Notes under the pieces: generated by a model | Database searches by the model: none | Told to the model about the DNA's origin: nothing | Seen by the model: the letters and a program-made list of their open reading frames with translations, nothing else | Made by a program: the position numbers and the translations under genes | Shown: in pieces, positions 34,665 through 42,041 of the stretch | Position numbering within the stretch: position 1 is the stretch's first letter | Layout: each line of letters begins with the position of its first letter | Assembly (NCBI GenBank): GCA_036406615.1 | Contig: DASXAQ010000106.1 | Span: 1 to 52,718 of the forward strand | Source: DASXAQ01 sp036406615 | GTDB taxonomy: Bacteria > Actinomycetota > UBA4738 | Length of the DNA stretch: 52,718 bases | Reading direction: 5' to 3'

Positions 34665-35911
34665 CCGCCCCACCGGCGGATCGCCAGCACGGCGTTCTGT
34701 CCGCCGAAGCCGAACGAGTTCGACAGCGCGAGCCGGACGTCGGCCGTACGCGCCTCGTTCGGCACGTAGTCCAGGTCGCACTCGTCGTCCTTGTTCCGGT
34801 AGTTGATGGTCGGCGGGATCACGCCGCGCGACACCGCGAGGGCGCAGACGCCCGCCTCGACCGCGCCCGCGGCGCCGAGCATGTGGCCCGTCATCGACTT
34901 CGTCGAGGACACCGGGACTCGGTGCGCGTGATCGCCGAGCGCCTTCTTGATCGCGCGGGTCTCGGCCGCGTCGTTCAGCTGCGTCGACGTCCCGTGCGCG
35001 TTCACGTAGTCGACCGCGTCCGGCCGCTCGGCGGCGTCCTTCAGGCACTCCTGGGTCGCCTGGATCGCGCCCAGCCCCTCGGGCTCCGGCGCCGTGATGT
35101 GGTACGCGTCGGCCGAGGCGCCGTAGCCGGCCACCTCGGCGTACACCCGCGCGCCGCGCGCCGCCGCTCGTTCGGCGTCCTCGAGGACCAGCGCGCACGC
35201 GCCCTCGGCCAGGACGAAGCCGTCGCGGTCGCGATCGAAGGGCCTGCTGGCGTGCTCGGCGTCATCGCTTCGCGTGAGGGCCTGCATCTGCGAGAACGCG
35301 GCCAGGGTCAGCGGGATCACACTTGCCTCCGTTCCCCCGGCGATGCAGACGTCGGCCATCCCGTCGCGGATCCACCGAAGGGCCTCGCCGACGGCGTGTG
35401 CCCCGGCGGCGCACGCGGTCGTGATGCACGCGTTGGGACCGGTGAACCCGAGCGACATCGCGACGTGGCCGGCCGAGGCGTTCGGCATCAGCTGGGGGAC
35501 CATGAACGGGCTGACGCGGTCCGCGCCCTTCTCCAGGAAGATCGCGTGTTGCTTGAGCAAGCTCTCCAGGCCGCCGATCCCGGTCGAGAACATCACGCCG
35601 GTGCGCGCGTTGTCCACGTCGGGCTCGCCGGCGTCCTGCCACGCGAGCCGCGCGGCCGCGATCGCGAAGTGCGTGACTCGGTCGCTCCGGCGAACCTCCT
35701 TCGGCTCCATCCAGTCGCCCGGCACGAAGTCGGGGATCTCTCCGGCGACGCGGACCGGCAGGCCCGCCTCGACGGGATCGAATCGCGAGATCGGGCGCAC
35801 GCCGCCGCGCCCGTGGGTGAGTGAGTCCCAGAACGGCTCCAGCCCAACTCCGACCGGTGTGACGGGGCCGAGCCCCGTGATGACGACGCGGCGACGCGCC
35901 GGGTCCGTCAA
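34661..35911 (-). CDS. fabF: 3-oxoacyl-[acyl-carrier-protein] synthase II
   Basis: 416 residues. The Cys-His-His triad is visible in ACITTACAAGAHAVGEAL, VNAHGTSTQLNDAAE and KSMTGHMLGAAGAVEA. It condenses malonyl-ACP with acyl-ACP in elongation. The start is TTG 35911, which overlaps the acpP stop in TTGA and precedes RRRVVITGLGPVTPVG; no ATG or GTG is available at that point. It is the last gene of the fab operon. Confidence 0.95.
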   Translation of the reverse strand: MTDPARRRVVITGLGPVTPVGVGLEPFWDSLTHGRGGVRPISRFDPVEAGLPVRVAGEIPDFVPGDWMEPKEVRRSDRVTHFAIAAARLAWQDAGEPDVDNARTGVMFSTGIGGLESLLKQHAIFLEKGADRVSPFMVPQLMPNASAGHVAMSLGFTGPNACITTACAAGAHAVGEALRWIRDGMADVCIAGGTEASVIPLTLAAFSQMQALTRSDDAEHASRPFDRDRDGFVLAEGACALVLEDAERAAARGARVYAEVAGYGASADAYHITAPEPEGLGAIQATQECLKDAAERPDAVDYVNAHGTSTQLNDAAETRAIKKALGDHAHRVPVSSTKSMTGHMLGAAGAVEAGVCALAVSRGVIPPTINYRNKDDECDLDYVPNEARTADVRLALSNSFGFGGQNAVLAIRRWGG

Positions 35912-36159
35912 GCGTTGGCCCCCGTCTTCTGCGCCACCAGGTCGATGGCTCCGCCGACGGTCTTCACGCCCTCCATCTCGTCCTCGGGGATCGATACGCC
36001 GAACTCCTCCTCGAGGGCGAGGACCGCCTCGACGAGGTCCAGCGAGTCGGCATCCAGGTCCTCGGAGAACCGCGCCTCGGGCGTGACCTTCTCGCGCGGG
36101 ATCGCGAGTTGCTCCGAAAGGATCGAACACACCTTGTCCTGCAGCTCCGCCTTGTCCAC
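35908..36159 (-). CDS. acpP: Acyl carrier protein
   Basis: 83 residues, acidic. The phosphopantetheine-attachment motif is DADSLDLVEAVLALEEEF with the serine of DSLD. It carries growing acyl chains for FabD, FabH, FabG and FabF, all encoded alongside. The start is GTG 36159 behind GGAGGACAGGA. fabF follows with a four-base overlap. Confidence 0.97.
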   Translation of the reverse strand: MDKAELQDKVCSILSEQLAIPREKVTPEARFSEDLDADSLDLVEAVLALEEEFGVSIPEDEMEGVKTVGGAIDLVAQKTGANA

Positions 36160-36217
36160 TCCTGTCCTCCCTCGTCCGTTCGTCCCGCCACTCTAACGGC
36201 CGGGCGGCCGGGGCCCG

Positions 36218-36964
36218 CTACGCCGTCAGGCCTCCGTCCACCACCACGACCGTCCCGCTCACGTACGACGCGTCCTCGCCGGCCAGGAACCCGATCACGG
36301 CCGCGATCTCCTCCGGCGTGCCCGGCCGCCCGGCGGGCGTGTTGTCGACGAAGTACTGCCGGGCCCGCTCGTTCAGCTCTTCCGTCATGGTGGTCTCCAC
36401 GAACCCGGGGCAGATCGCATTCACCGTGATGCCGCGGCTTCCCACCTCCCGCGCCAGCGACTTCGAGAAGCCGATCAAGCCGGCCTTCGAGGCCGAGTAG
36501 GCCGTCTGACCGGGATTGCCGCGCAGCGCCGCCGCCGACGAGACGTTGATGATGCGGCCCCAGCGGGCCTTCATCATGCCGGGCAGGGCACGGCGCGAGC
36601 ACAGGAAGGCGCCGCGCAGGTTCACGTCCTGGGTCGTGTCCCACGTCTGGATCGAATACTTCACGGCGAGCCCGTCCTTGGTGAAGCCGGCGTTGTTGAC
36701 CAGCACGCGAACCGGCCCGAGCTCGGCCTCAACCCGTTCGAATGCCGCGGCGACGGAGTCCTCGTTGGCCACGTCCAGCTCGACGGCGAGCGCGCGAGCG
36801 TCCGGGGCGTCGACCGCTGCCTTCGCCGCGGCCTCCTCGGCGCTCGCGCGGTCCGAGCGGTAGCCGGCGGCCACCGCGAACCCGGCGCCGGCAAGGCGCA
36901 TGACCGTCGCGCGGCCGATCCCGCGCGACGCACCGGTGACCAGCGCGACGACCGGATCAGCCAC
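36218..36964 (-). CDS. fabG: 3-oxoacyl-[acyl-carrier-protein] reductase
   Basis: 248 residues. The NADPH motif TGASRGIG (10-17), VNNAGFTKDG, the catalytic NVSSAAALRGNPGQTAYSASK (Ser, YxxxK) and ICPGFVETTM are those of FabG within the SDR family. It performs the first reduction of each elongation cycle. The start is GTG 36964, which overlaps the end of fabH by 8 bases. Confidence 0.95.
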   Translation of the reverse strand: MADPVVALVTGASRGIGRATVMRLAGAGFAVAAGYRSDRASAEEAAAKAAVDAPDARALAVELDVANEDSVAAAFERVEAELGPVRVLVNNAGFTKDGLAVKYSIQTWDTTQDVNLRGAFLCSRRALPGMMKARWGRIINVSSAAALRGNPGQTAYSASKAGLIGFSKSLAREVGSRGITVNAICPGFVETTMTEELNERARQYFVDNTPAGRPGTPEEIAAVIGFLAGEDASYVSGTVVVVDGGLTA

Positions 36965-37979
36965 GCGCCGCCTCCGCCGCGGGCGCCGGGGCGGTCCACC
37001 GGATGAGGTTCGCGCCCCAGGCGAGCCCAGCGCCGAACGCGGTCGTCAGCACCACGTCGCCGGGGCCGATCCTGCCCGCACGCCACGCGTGGTCCAGCGC
37101 GATCGGGATCGAGGCGGCCGACGTGTTGCCCACCTCGGCGATGTCGACGAAGAGCTTGTCGTGGGGCAGGCCGAGCCGGTCGGCCACCGCCAGCATGATG
37201 CGGGCGTTGGCCTGGTGGGGGACCACGACCGACACGTCGTCGGCCGACATCCCCGCCTTCTCCAGCAGCGACGAGCACGCCTCGGCCATGCCGACGACGG
37301 CGCGCTTGAACACGACCCGGCCGTCGGGCATCTGGATCAGGTGCCGCCCGGCTGCCACCGTCTGCGCGCTGGCCGGCTCCGCGGACCCGCCGGCGGGGAT
37401 CGTGAGGACGTCGACGGCGCCGCCGTCCAACTCCAGCCGCGATCCCATCACGCCCGGCTCCTCGGATGGCTCCAGCAGCGCCGCGCCGGCGCCGTCGCCG
37501 AACAGCACGCACGTCGACCGGTCGGTCATGTCGAGCACGCGCGACAACGTCTCGGATCCAATCACGAGGACGCGGTCGGCGGCGCCCGCCTGGATCTGGG
37601 CGGCCGCCAGCGACAGGCCGTAGACGAACCCGGCGCATGCGGCGTTCAGGTCGAATGCCGGGCAGGCCATTCCCATGCGCGCCTGCACGAACGCGGCCGC
37701 CGACGGCATCGGGCGATCCGGCGTGATGGTGCCGACGATCAGCAGGTCGACCGCCCCCGGATCCACGCCGGCCGCGGCCAGGGCGCGGTCCGCCGCGTCG
37801 GCCGCCAGCGTGGCGGTCGTCTCGTTCGGTCCGGCGAAGCGGCGGGCCCGGATCCCGGTCCGCTCGCGGATCCACTCGTCGGACGTGTCCAGGATCGATT
37901 CGAAGTAGGCGTTGGGCACCACGCGCTCCGGCAGCGCCGATCCAACCGCGGAGATCCGAGCCTGTCGCGTGCCCGTCAC
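36957..37979 (-). CDS. fabH: 3-oxoacyl-[acyl-carrier-protein] synthase III
   Basis: 340 residues. The catalytic Cys (DLNAACAGFVYGL), His (VVPHQANARIM) and Asn (VGNTSAASIPIAL) are present, as is the N-terminal DTSDEWIRERTGI. It starts fatty-acid synthesis by joining acyl-CoA and malonyl-ACP. The start is GTG 37979 in a GTGA overlap with the upstream barrel-sandwich gene; the open frame upstream is that gene in another register. Confidence 0.95.
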   Translation of the reverse strand: MTGTRQARISAVGSALPERVVPNAYFESILDTSDEWIRERTGIRARRFAGPNETTATLAADAADRALAAAGVDPGAVDLLIVGTITPDRPMPSAAAFVQARMGMACPAFDLNAACAGFVYGLSLAAAQIQAGAADRVLVIGSETLSRVLDMTDRSTCVLFGDGAGAALLEPSEEPGVMGSRLELDGGAVDVLTIPAGGSAEPASAQTVAAGRHLIQMPDGRVVFKRAVVGMAEACSSLLEKAGMSADDVSVVVPHQANARIMLAVADRLGLPHDKLFVDIAEVGNTSAASIPIALDHAWRAGRIGPGDVVLTTAFGAGLAWGANLIRWTAPAPAAEAARG

Positions 37980-38359
37980 GTGCCCCCTCCCCCCTGCTCG
38001 CCGCGCGGGCGGCGCATCGTCTCGTCCAGCCACACCAGCGGCTGCCCCTGGAGCACGGGTTCGCCGTCGCGCACCAGGATGCCCGACACCCGCGCCTCGT
38101 GGGGCGCGACGACCGGGCTCACCACCGGCCCGTTCTCCACCTCGGCGATCGGCTGCCCCGCCGAGACCCACTCCTCGCCCTCGTGAAAGCGCGCCGCCGG
38201 CAGCAGACGGAGCCTCCCCGCGGCGGGGGAGACCACCAGGCGCATCCCGAGCCCGACCGACTCCCCCAGGGACGCGTGCTGCTCGGTCGCCGGCTCGTCC
38301 GCCTCGGGCAGGTCGATGCGCTCGTCGCCCATCAGCGGCCGGCTCGGGTGCGAGGCCAC
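37976..38359 (-). CDS. Biotinyl/lipoyl-domain-like (barrel-sandwich) protein lacking the attachment lysine
   Basis: 127 residues. Residues 40-115 show two related halves (SPAAGRLRLLPAA...EGEWVSAGQPIAEVE in outline, then APHEARVSGILVRDGEPVLQGQPLVWLD), the pattern of a biotinyl/lipoyl domain. At the hairpin where BCCP has E-A-M-K-M this protein has E-N-G-P-V, so no lysine is available. It therefore should not carry biotin or lipoate. The remainder is charged and Gly-rich at the ends. Its place between fabD and fabH, with overlapping or nearly touching ends, implies a role with the fatty-acid synthase or acetyl-CoA carboxylase. I do not know the function. Confidence 0.65.
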   Translation of the reverse strand: MASHPSRPLMGDERIDLPEADEPATEQHASLGESVGLGMRLVVSPAAGRLRLLPAARFHEGEEWVSAGQPIAEVENGPVVSPVVAPHEARVSGILVRDGEPVLQGQPLVWLDETMRRPRGEQGGGGT

Positions 38360-38368
38360 GGTCCTTCC

Positions 38369-39304
38369 CTAGAAGTCGTCGCGGGCACGGCGAACCTCGT
38401 CTGCCACGGTGCGGGCGTCCTCGGGCGAGTTCACCGTTCGGACGGTACTGCCGTCCACCGCCCGGCGCGCAAGCTTAGCAAGAACGTCGCCCGGCCCCGC
38501 TTCGACGAACCACGTGATGCCCGCATCCGCCATCGAGTGCAGCGAGGTGTCCCACCGCACGGGCGACACGAGGTGGCGCGACAGCAGGTCGCGCAGCGCC
38601 ACCGGCTTTCGCGTCGGGGTCCCGCTGACGTTCGGCACCAGCTCGAACGCCGGCTCGCGGAACTCCACGCGCGAGATGGCCTCGCGCACCGGCCCGAGCG
38701 CGGGCTCCATCAAGGGAGAGTGGAATGCGCCCGCCACGGGAAGCCTGACGGCCTTGGCCCCGCGGCTTCTGGCCAGCTCCTCGGCGCGCTCGACCGCGGT
38801 CACGGACCCCGACAAGACGGTCTGCTTGGGGGCGTTCTCGTTGGCCACCGCCAGCACGTCCGCGCGGCCGGCCACGTCGCAGATCTCGCGCGCCTCGTCG
38901 GCGGAGATCCCGATCAGCGCGGTCATCGCTCCCGGGCGGTCCCGCGAGGCCTTGCCCATCGCTTCGGCCCGGGCGGCCAGCGCCTCCAGGCCGGTGTCCA
39001 GGTCGACGGCGCCGGAGGCGACGAGCGCCGCGTACTCGCCAAGGGAATGACCCGCCGCCGCGTTGCACGGGACCCCCTCGGCCTGCAGGACCGAAAAGGC
39101 CGCCAGGTCGCAGGCGAACACGGCCGGCTGGACGATCTCGGTTCGCTTCAGCGCCTCGGGGTCCCGGCTCTTCTCGACGACGTCCCAACCGAGGATCTTC
39201 GAGGCGTGCTCGAGGATCTCCGATGACGCGGGATGCTCCGTCCAGGGGTCCGCCATGCCCGGGTATTGCGACCCTTGGCCCGGGAACAGGATCGCGATCT
39301 TCAT
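38369..39304 (-). CDS. fabD: Malonyl-CoA:ACP transacylase
   Basis: 311 residues. FPGQGSQYPGM (8-18), the nucleophile GHSLGEYAALVASGA, and the catalytic His in VAGAFHSPLMEPA are intact. It loads malonate onto ACP. It is the first gene of fabD-barrel-sandwich-fabH-fabG-acpP-fabF. TAGCCT lies 8 bases before ATG 39304 with no Shine-Dalgarno, which fits a leaderless operon start, divergent from mreB. Confidence 0.95.
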   Translation of the reverse strand: MKIAILFPGQGSQYPGMADPWTEHPASSEILEHASKILGWDVVEKSRDPEALKRTEIVQPAVFACDLAAFSVLQAEGVPCNAAAGHSLGEYAALVASGAVDLDTGLEALAARAEAMGKASRDRPGAMTALIGISADEAREICDVAGRADVLAVANENAPKQTVLSGSVTAVERAEELARSRGAKAVRLPVAGAFHSPLMEPALGPVREAISRVEFREPAFELVPNVSGTPTRKPVALRDLLSRHLVSPVRWDTSLHSMADAGITWFVEAGPGDVLAKLARRAVDGSTVRTVNSPEDARTVADEVRRARDDF

Positions 39305-39330
39305 CGTCCGTCAGGCTACCCGCTCAGAGG

Positions 39331-39347
39331 CTCGACGTATAGTCGAG
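39331..39347. repeat. Inverted repeat in the fabD-mreB interval
   Basis: CTCGAC (39331-39336), GTATA, GTCGAG (39342-39347). It contains TATAGT on the plus strand (39338-39343), a possible -10 box without a clear -35. It lies 27 bases upstream of the fabD start and could be an operator or a promoter. Confidence 0.35.
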
Positions 39348-39443
39348 CGGTCCCGGGCCCAGCCGCGTCCAATGAAATCCATGTCTCTAGCTGTCCTTGA
39401 GCCTATGAACCGGCATTACCGTCAAGTACCCTCCAGCAATGCA

Positions 39444-39468
39444 AAATCGCGTCGCGATTTCGCGAAAT
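39444..39468. promoter_or_regulatory. Overlapping palindromes in the divergent fabD-mreB intergenic region
   Basis: AAATCGCG-T-CGCGATTT (39444-39460) is a perfect 17-base inverted repeat. ATTTCGCGAAAT (39457-39468) is a perfect 12-base palindrome that shares its end. Together they make three half-sites of the CGCGA type in an AT-richer island 50 bases before the mreB start. This looks like a binding site for a dimeric regulator; none is encoded nearby. Confidence 0.5.
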
Positions 39469-39517
39469 AGCAGGTCGCGAGGTTGCCAGGCGCTGTACCG
39501 GCGTGTAGAAAGGCTGC

Positions 39518-40597
39518 GTGCGCCAGGGGTGGCTTTCGAACGTCTCCAGCAGGACAACCCCCAAGAACGAGTCCTTTACGGGCATCTTGGGTCGCGACAT
39601 GGCCGTCGATCTCGGTACGGCCAATACGCTCGTGTACGTCCGCGGCAGGGGCATCGTGCTCAACGAGCCCTCGGTGGTGGCCGTCAACACGCTGAACGGC
39701 GCGATCCTGGCCGTGGGCGCCGAGGCCAAGCGGATGATCGGGCGCACGCCCTCGCACATCCGGGCCGTCCGGCCCCTCAAGGACGGCGTCATCGCGGACT
39801 TCGACATCACGGAGAAGATGCTTCGGTACTTCATCCAGAAGGTGCACCAGCGCAAGCTGCTGGCCAAGCCGCGGGTCGTGGTCTGCGTCCCGTCGGGGAT
39901 CACCGGGGTGGAGCAGCGCGCCGTCGAGGAGGCGACCGTCTCGGCGGGGGCGCGCCGCGCCTACATCATCGAGGAGCCCATGGCCGCCGCGATCGGAGCC
40001 GGCCTGCCCATCCACGAGCCGACCGGCAACATGGTCGTCGACATCGGCGGTGGCACGACTGAGGTCGCCGTCATCTCGCTCGGCGGCGTGGTCACCGCGA
40101 CGTCGGTGCGGGTGGGCGGCGACGAGCTGGACGAGGCCATCATCCAGTTCGTGAAGAAGGAGTACTCGGTCGCGCTCGGTGAGCGCACGGCCGAGGCGAT
40201 CAAGCTCGCGGTCGGATCTGCCTTCCCCACGCCCGACGAGATGGTCGCCGAGATCAAGGGCCGGGACCTGGTCAGCGGGCTCCCCAAGACCATCCACATC
40301 TCGGCCGAAGAGATCCGCCGCGCCGTCGAGGAGCCCGTCAACGCCATCGTGGACGCGGTGCGCAACACGCTGGACCGCTGTCCGCCGGAGCTGGCCGCCG
40401 ACGTCATGGACAAGGGCATCGTCCTGACGGGCGGCGGCGCGCTGCTGCGCGGCCTCGACGAGCGGCTGAAGCACGAGACCGGCATGCCCATCCACGTCGC
40501 CGAGAGCCCGCTGTCCTGCGTCGCGATCGGCTCGGGCAAGTGCCTCGAGGAGTTCGAGGTCCTGAAGCGCGTCCTGGTCTCCTCCGGCCGGCATTAG
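39518..40597 (+). CDS. mreB: Rod-shape-determining protein MreB
   Basis: 359 residues. The actin-fold phosphate loops are DLGTANTLVYVRGRGIVL and VVDIGGGTTEVAVISLGG; adenosine and hinge motifs are IEEPMAAAIGAGL and GIVLTGGGALLRGLDE. It polymerises under the membrane and directs lateral wall growth with MreC, MreD, PBP2 and RodA, encoded next. GTG 39518 is chosen because the family has FxGxDMAVDLG before the first loop and the nearest ATG (39599) would remove this. The N-terminus is then about 15 residues longer than usual. Confidence 0.95.
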   Translation: MRQGWLSNVSSRTTPKNESFTGILGRDMAVDLGTANTLVYVRGRGIVLNEPSVVAVNTLNGAILAVGAEAKRMIGRTPSHIRAVRPLKDGVIADFDITEKMLRYFIQKVHQRKLLAKPRVVVCVPSGITGVEQRAVEEATVSAGARRAYIIEEPMAAAIGAGLPIHEPTGNMVVDIGGGTTEVAVISLGGVVTATSVRVGGDELDEAIIQFVKKEYSVALGERTAEAIKLAVGSAFPTPDEMVAEIKGRDLVSGLPKTIHISAEEIRRAVEEPVNAIVDAVRNTLDRCPPELAADVMDKGIVLTGGGALLRGLDERLKHETGMPIHVAESPLSCVAIGSGKCLEEFEVLKRVLVSSGRH

Positions 40598-40609
40598 GGA
40601 GCCCCCGCC

Positions 40610-41434
40610 ATGGCGCTGTCGCGGCGCACCCGCAGTACCCGGGTGCTGGTCTTCGTCCTGGTGATGGTCAGCCTGCTCACGATCACCGTGGACTACCGCG
40701 GAGGTCAGAGCGGGCCGCTCGAGCTGGCCGGCAAGGCCGGGCTCACGATCGTCGGGCCGATGCAGGCGGCGGTGTCGAAGGTGGTCCGACCGGTCGGCTC
40801 GTTCTTCTCCGCCGTCATCCACCTGTCCTCGCTCGAGTCGCAGAACAAGGCGCTGAAGCAGCGGCTGGCGGAGGCGAACGCCGAGCTCGCCACGACCACG
40901 ACGGCCGTCCAGCAGAACGAGCAGCTGCGCAAGCTGCTCCAGCTGCAGCAGCGCCTGGGGATCAGCGGCCCGACCGCCACCGTCATCGCGCAGTCGCTGT
41001 CGAACTTCGAATGGACGATCACGATCGACCGTGGGTCCTCGGCCGGCGTGAAGACCGACATGGCCGTCGTCAGCGGCGACGGCCTGGTGGGGCACGTGTC
41101 GAAGGTGTCCGACCACTGGAGCATCGTGACGCTGCTGATCGACCCCAGTTCCTCGGTGGCCGGCCGCCTGGTCACGACGGGCGACACGGGCCTGGTGGTC
41201 GGGGAGCGGACCCAGGACATGCAGATGCAGCTCGTGAGCCCCGGGGCGAAGGTCGACCTGAACGAGTCCGTCGTCACGGCGGGGTTCACGGGCAGCCTCT
41301 ACCCGCCGGGCATCACGATCGGCGCGGTGTCCCACGTGTACCGAAGCAACGGGTCGCTTGCCGAGACCGTCGCCGTGCGTCCGGCCGTCGACTTCAGCTC
41401 GCTGCAGTTCGTCACCGTCGTCACCAGTCCCTGA
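40610..41434 (+). CDS. mreC: Rod-shape-determining protein MreC
   Basis: 274 residues. A basic cytoplasmic start, one membrane helix (VLVFVLVMVSLLTITVDY), a coiled coil (LESQNKALKQRLAEANAEL, about 80-110) and the beta-rich periplasmic domain (TIDRGSSAGVKTDMAVVSGDGLVGHV, VTAGFTGSLYPPGITIGAV) define MreC. It links MreB filaments to PBP2. The ATG lies 12 bases after mreB. Confidence 0.93.
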   Translation: MALSRRTRSTRVLVFVLVMVSLLTITVDYRGGQSGPLELAGKAGLTIVGPMQAAVSKVVRPVGSFFSAVIHLSSLESQNKALKQRLAEANAELATTTTAVQQNEQLRKLLQLQQRLGISGPTATVIAQSLSNFEWTITIDRGSSAGVKTDMAVVSGDGLVGHVSKVSDHWSIVTLLIDPSSSVAGRLVTTGDTGLVVGERTQDMQMQLVSPGAKVDLNESVVTAGFTGSLYPPGITIGAVSHVYRSNGSLAETVAVRPAVDFSSLQFVTVVTSP

Positions 41435-41512
41435 TCCCGCGAATCCGAATGTCGTTGAATGCGCACGTCCTCATCGTGACCCCGAACCGGCGGTCCTCGA
41501 TAGACTTCCGCC

Positions 41513-42019
41513 GTGCGCCGCGTCCTTCTCTGGAGCGCGGTCATCCTGACCGCGCTCCTGTTGCAATCCACGATCTTCGCGCAGATCCGGCTGGCGGGAG
41601 CCAAGCCGGATCTGATCTACCTCGTCACGATCGCGCTGGCGTACCTCGAGGGACCGTCGTCGGGCGCGATCGCGGGATTCGCCGGCGGGATGGCCGAGGA
41701 CTTCCTGTTGAACCAGCCGAAGGGCATCACGGCGCTGACGCTGACGCTGCTGGGCTACGCGGTGGGGCTGCTTCGAAGCTACGTCGCGTCCCCGAGCCCG
41801 TTCCTGCCGGTGCTCATCGTCGGCGGGGGGACCTCCGTCGGGGTGCTGTTCTTCGGCCTGGTGACGTTCCTGCTCGGCGAGCCCGTGGGCAGCGCGGCAT
41901 ATCTGGTGCGCGTGGCCCTGCTGACCGGCGTGTACAACGCCATCCTCACGCCGCTGATCTTCCCGATCATCCGGCGCGTGGTCGATGCGTCGCGGACGCG
42001 GCGCGTGTACCGATGGTGA
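41513..42019 (+). CDS. mreD: Rod-shape-determining protein MreD
   Basis: 168 residues, mostly membrane helices, with the MreD pattern of a small protein containing KPDLIYLVTIALAYLEGPSSGAIAGF and FAGGMAEDFLL. It is the integral membrane partner of MreC. The start is GTG 41513. TAGACT lies exactly 6 bases upstream, so the gene may also have its own leaderless promoter in the 78-base gap after mreC. Confidence 0.9.
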   Translation: MRRVLLWSAVILTALLLQSTIFAQIRLAGAKPDLIYLVTIALAYLEGPSSGAIAGFAGGMAEDFLLNQPKGITALTLTLLGYAVGLLRSYVASPSPFLPVLIVGGGTSVGVLFFGLVTFLLGEPVGSAAYLVRVALLTGVYNAILTPLIFPIIRRVVDASRTRRVYRW

Positions 42020-42041
42020 GCCCCCCGGCCCGGAGCGAGCC

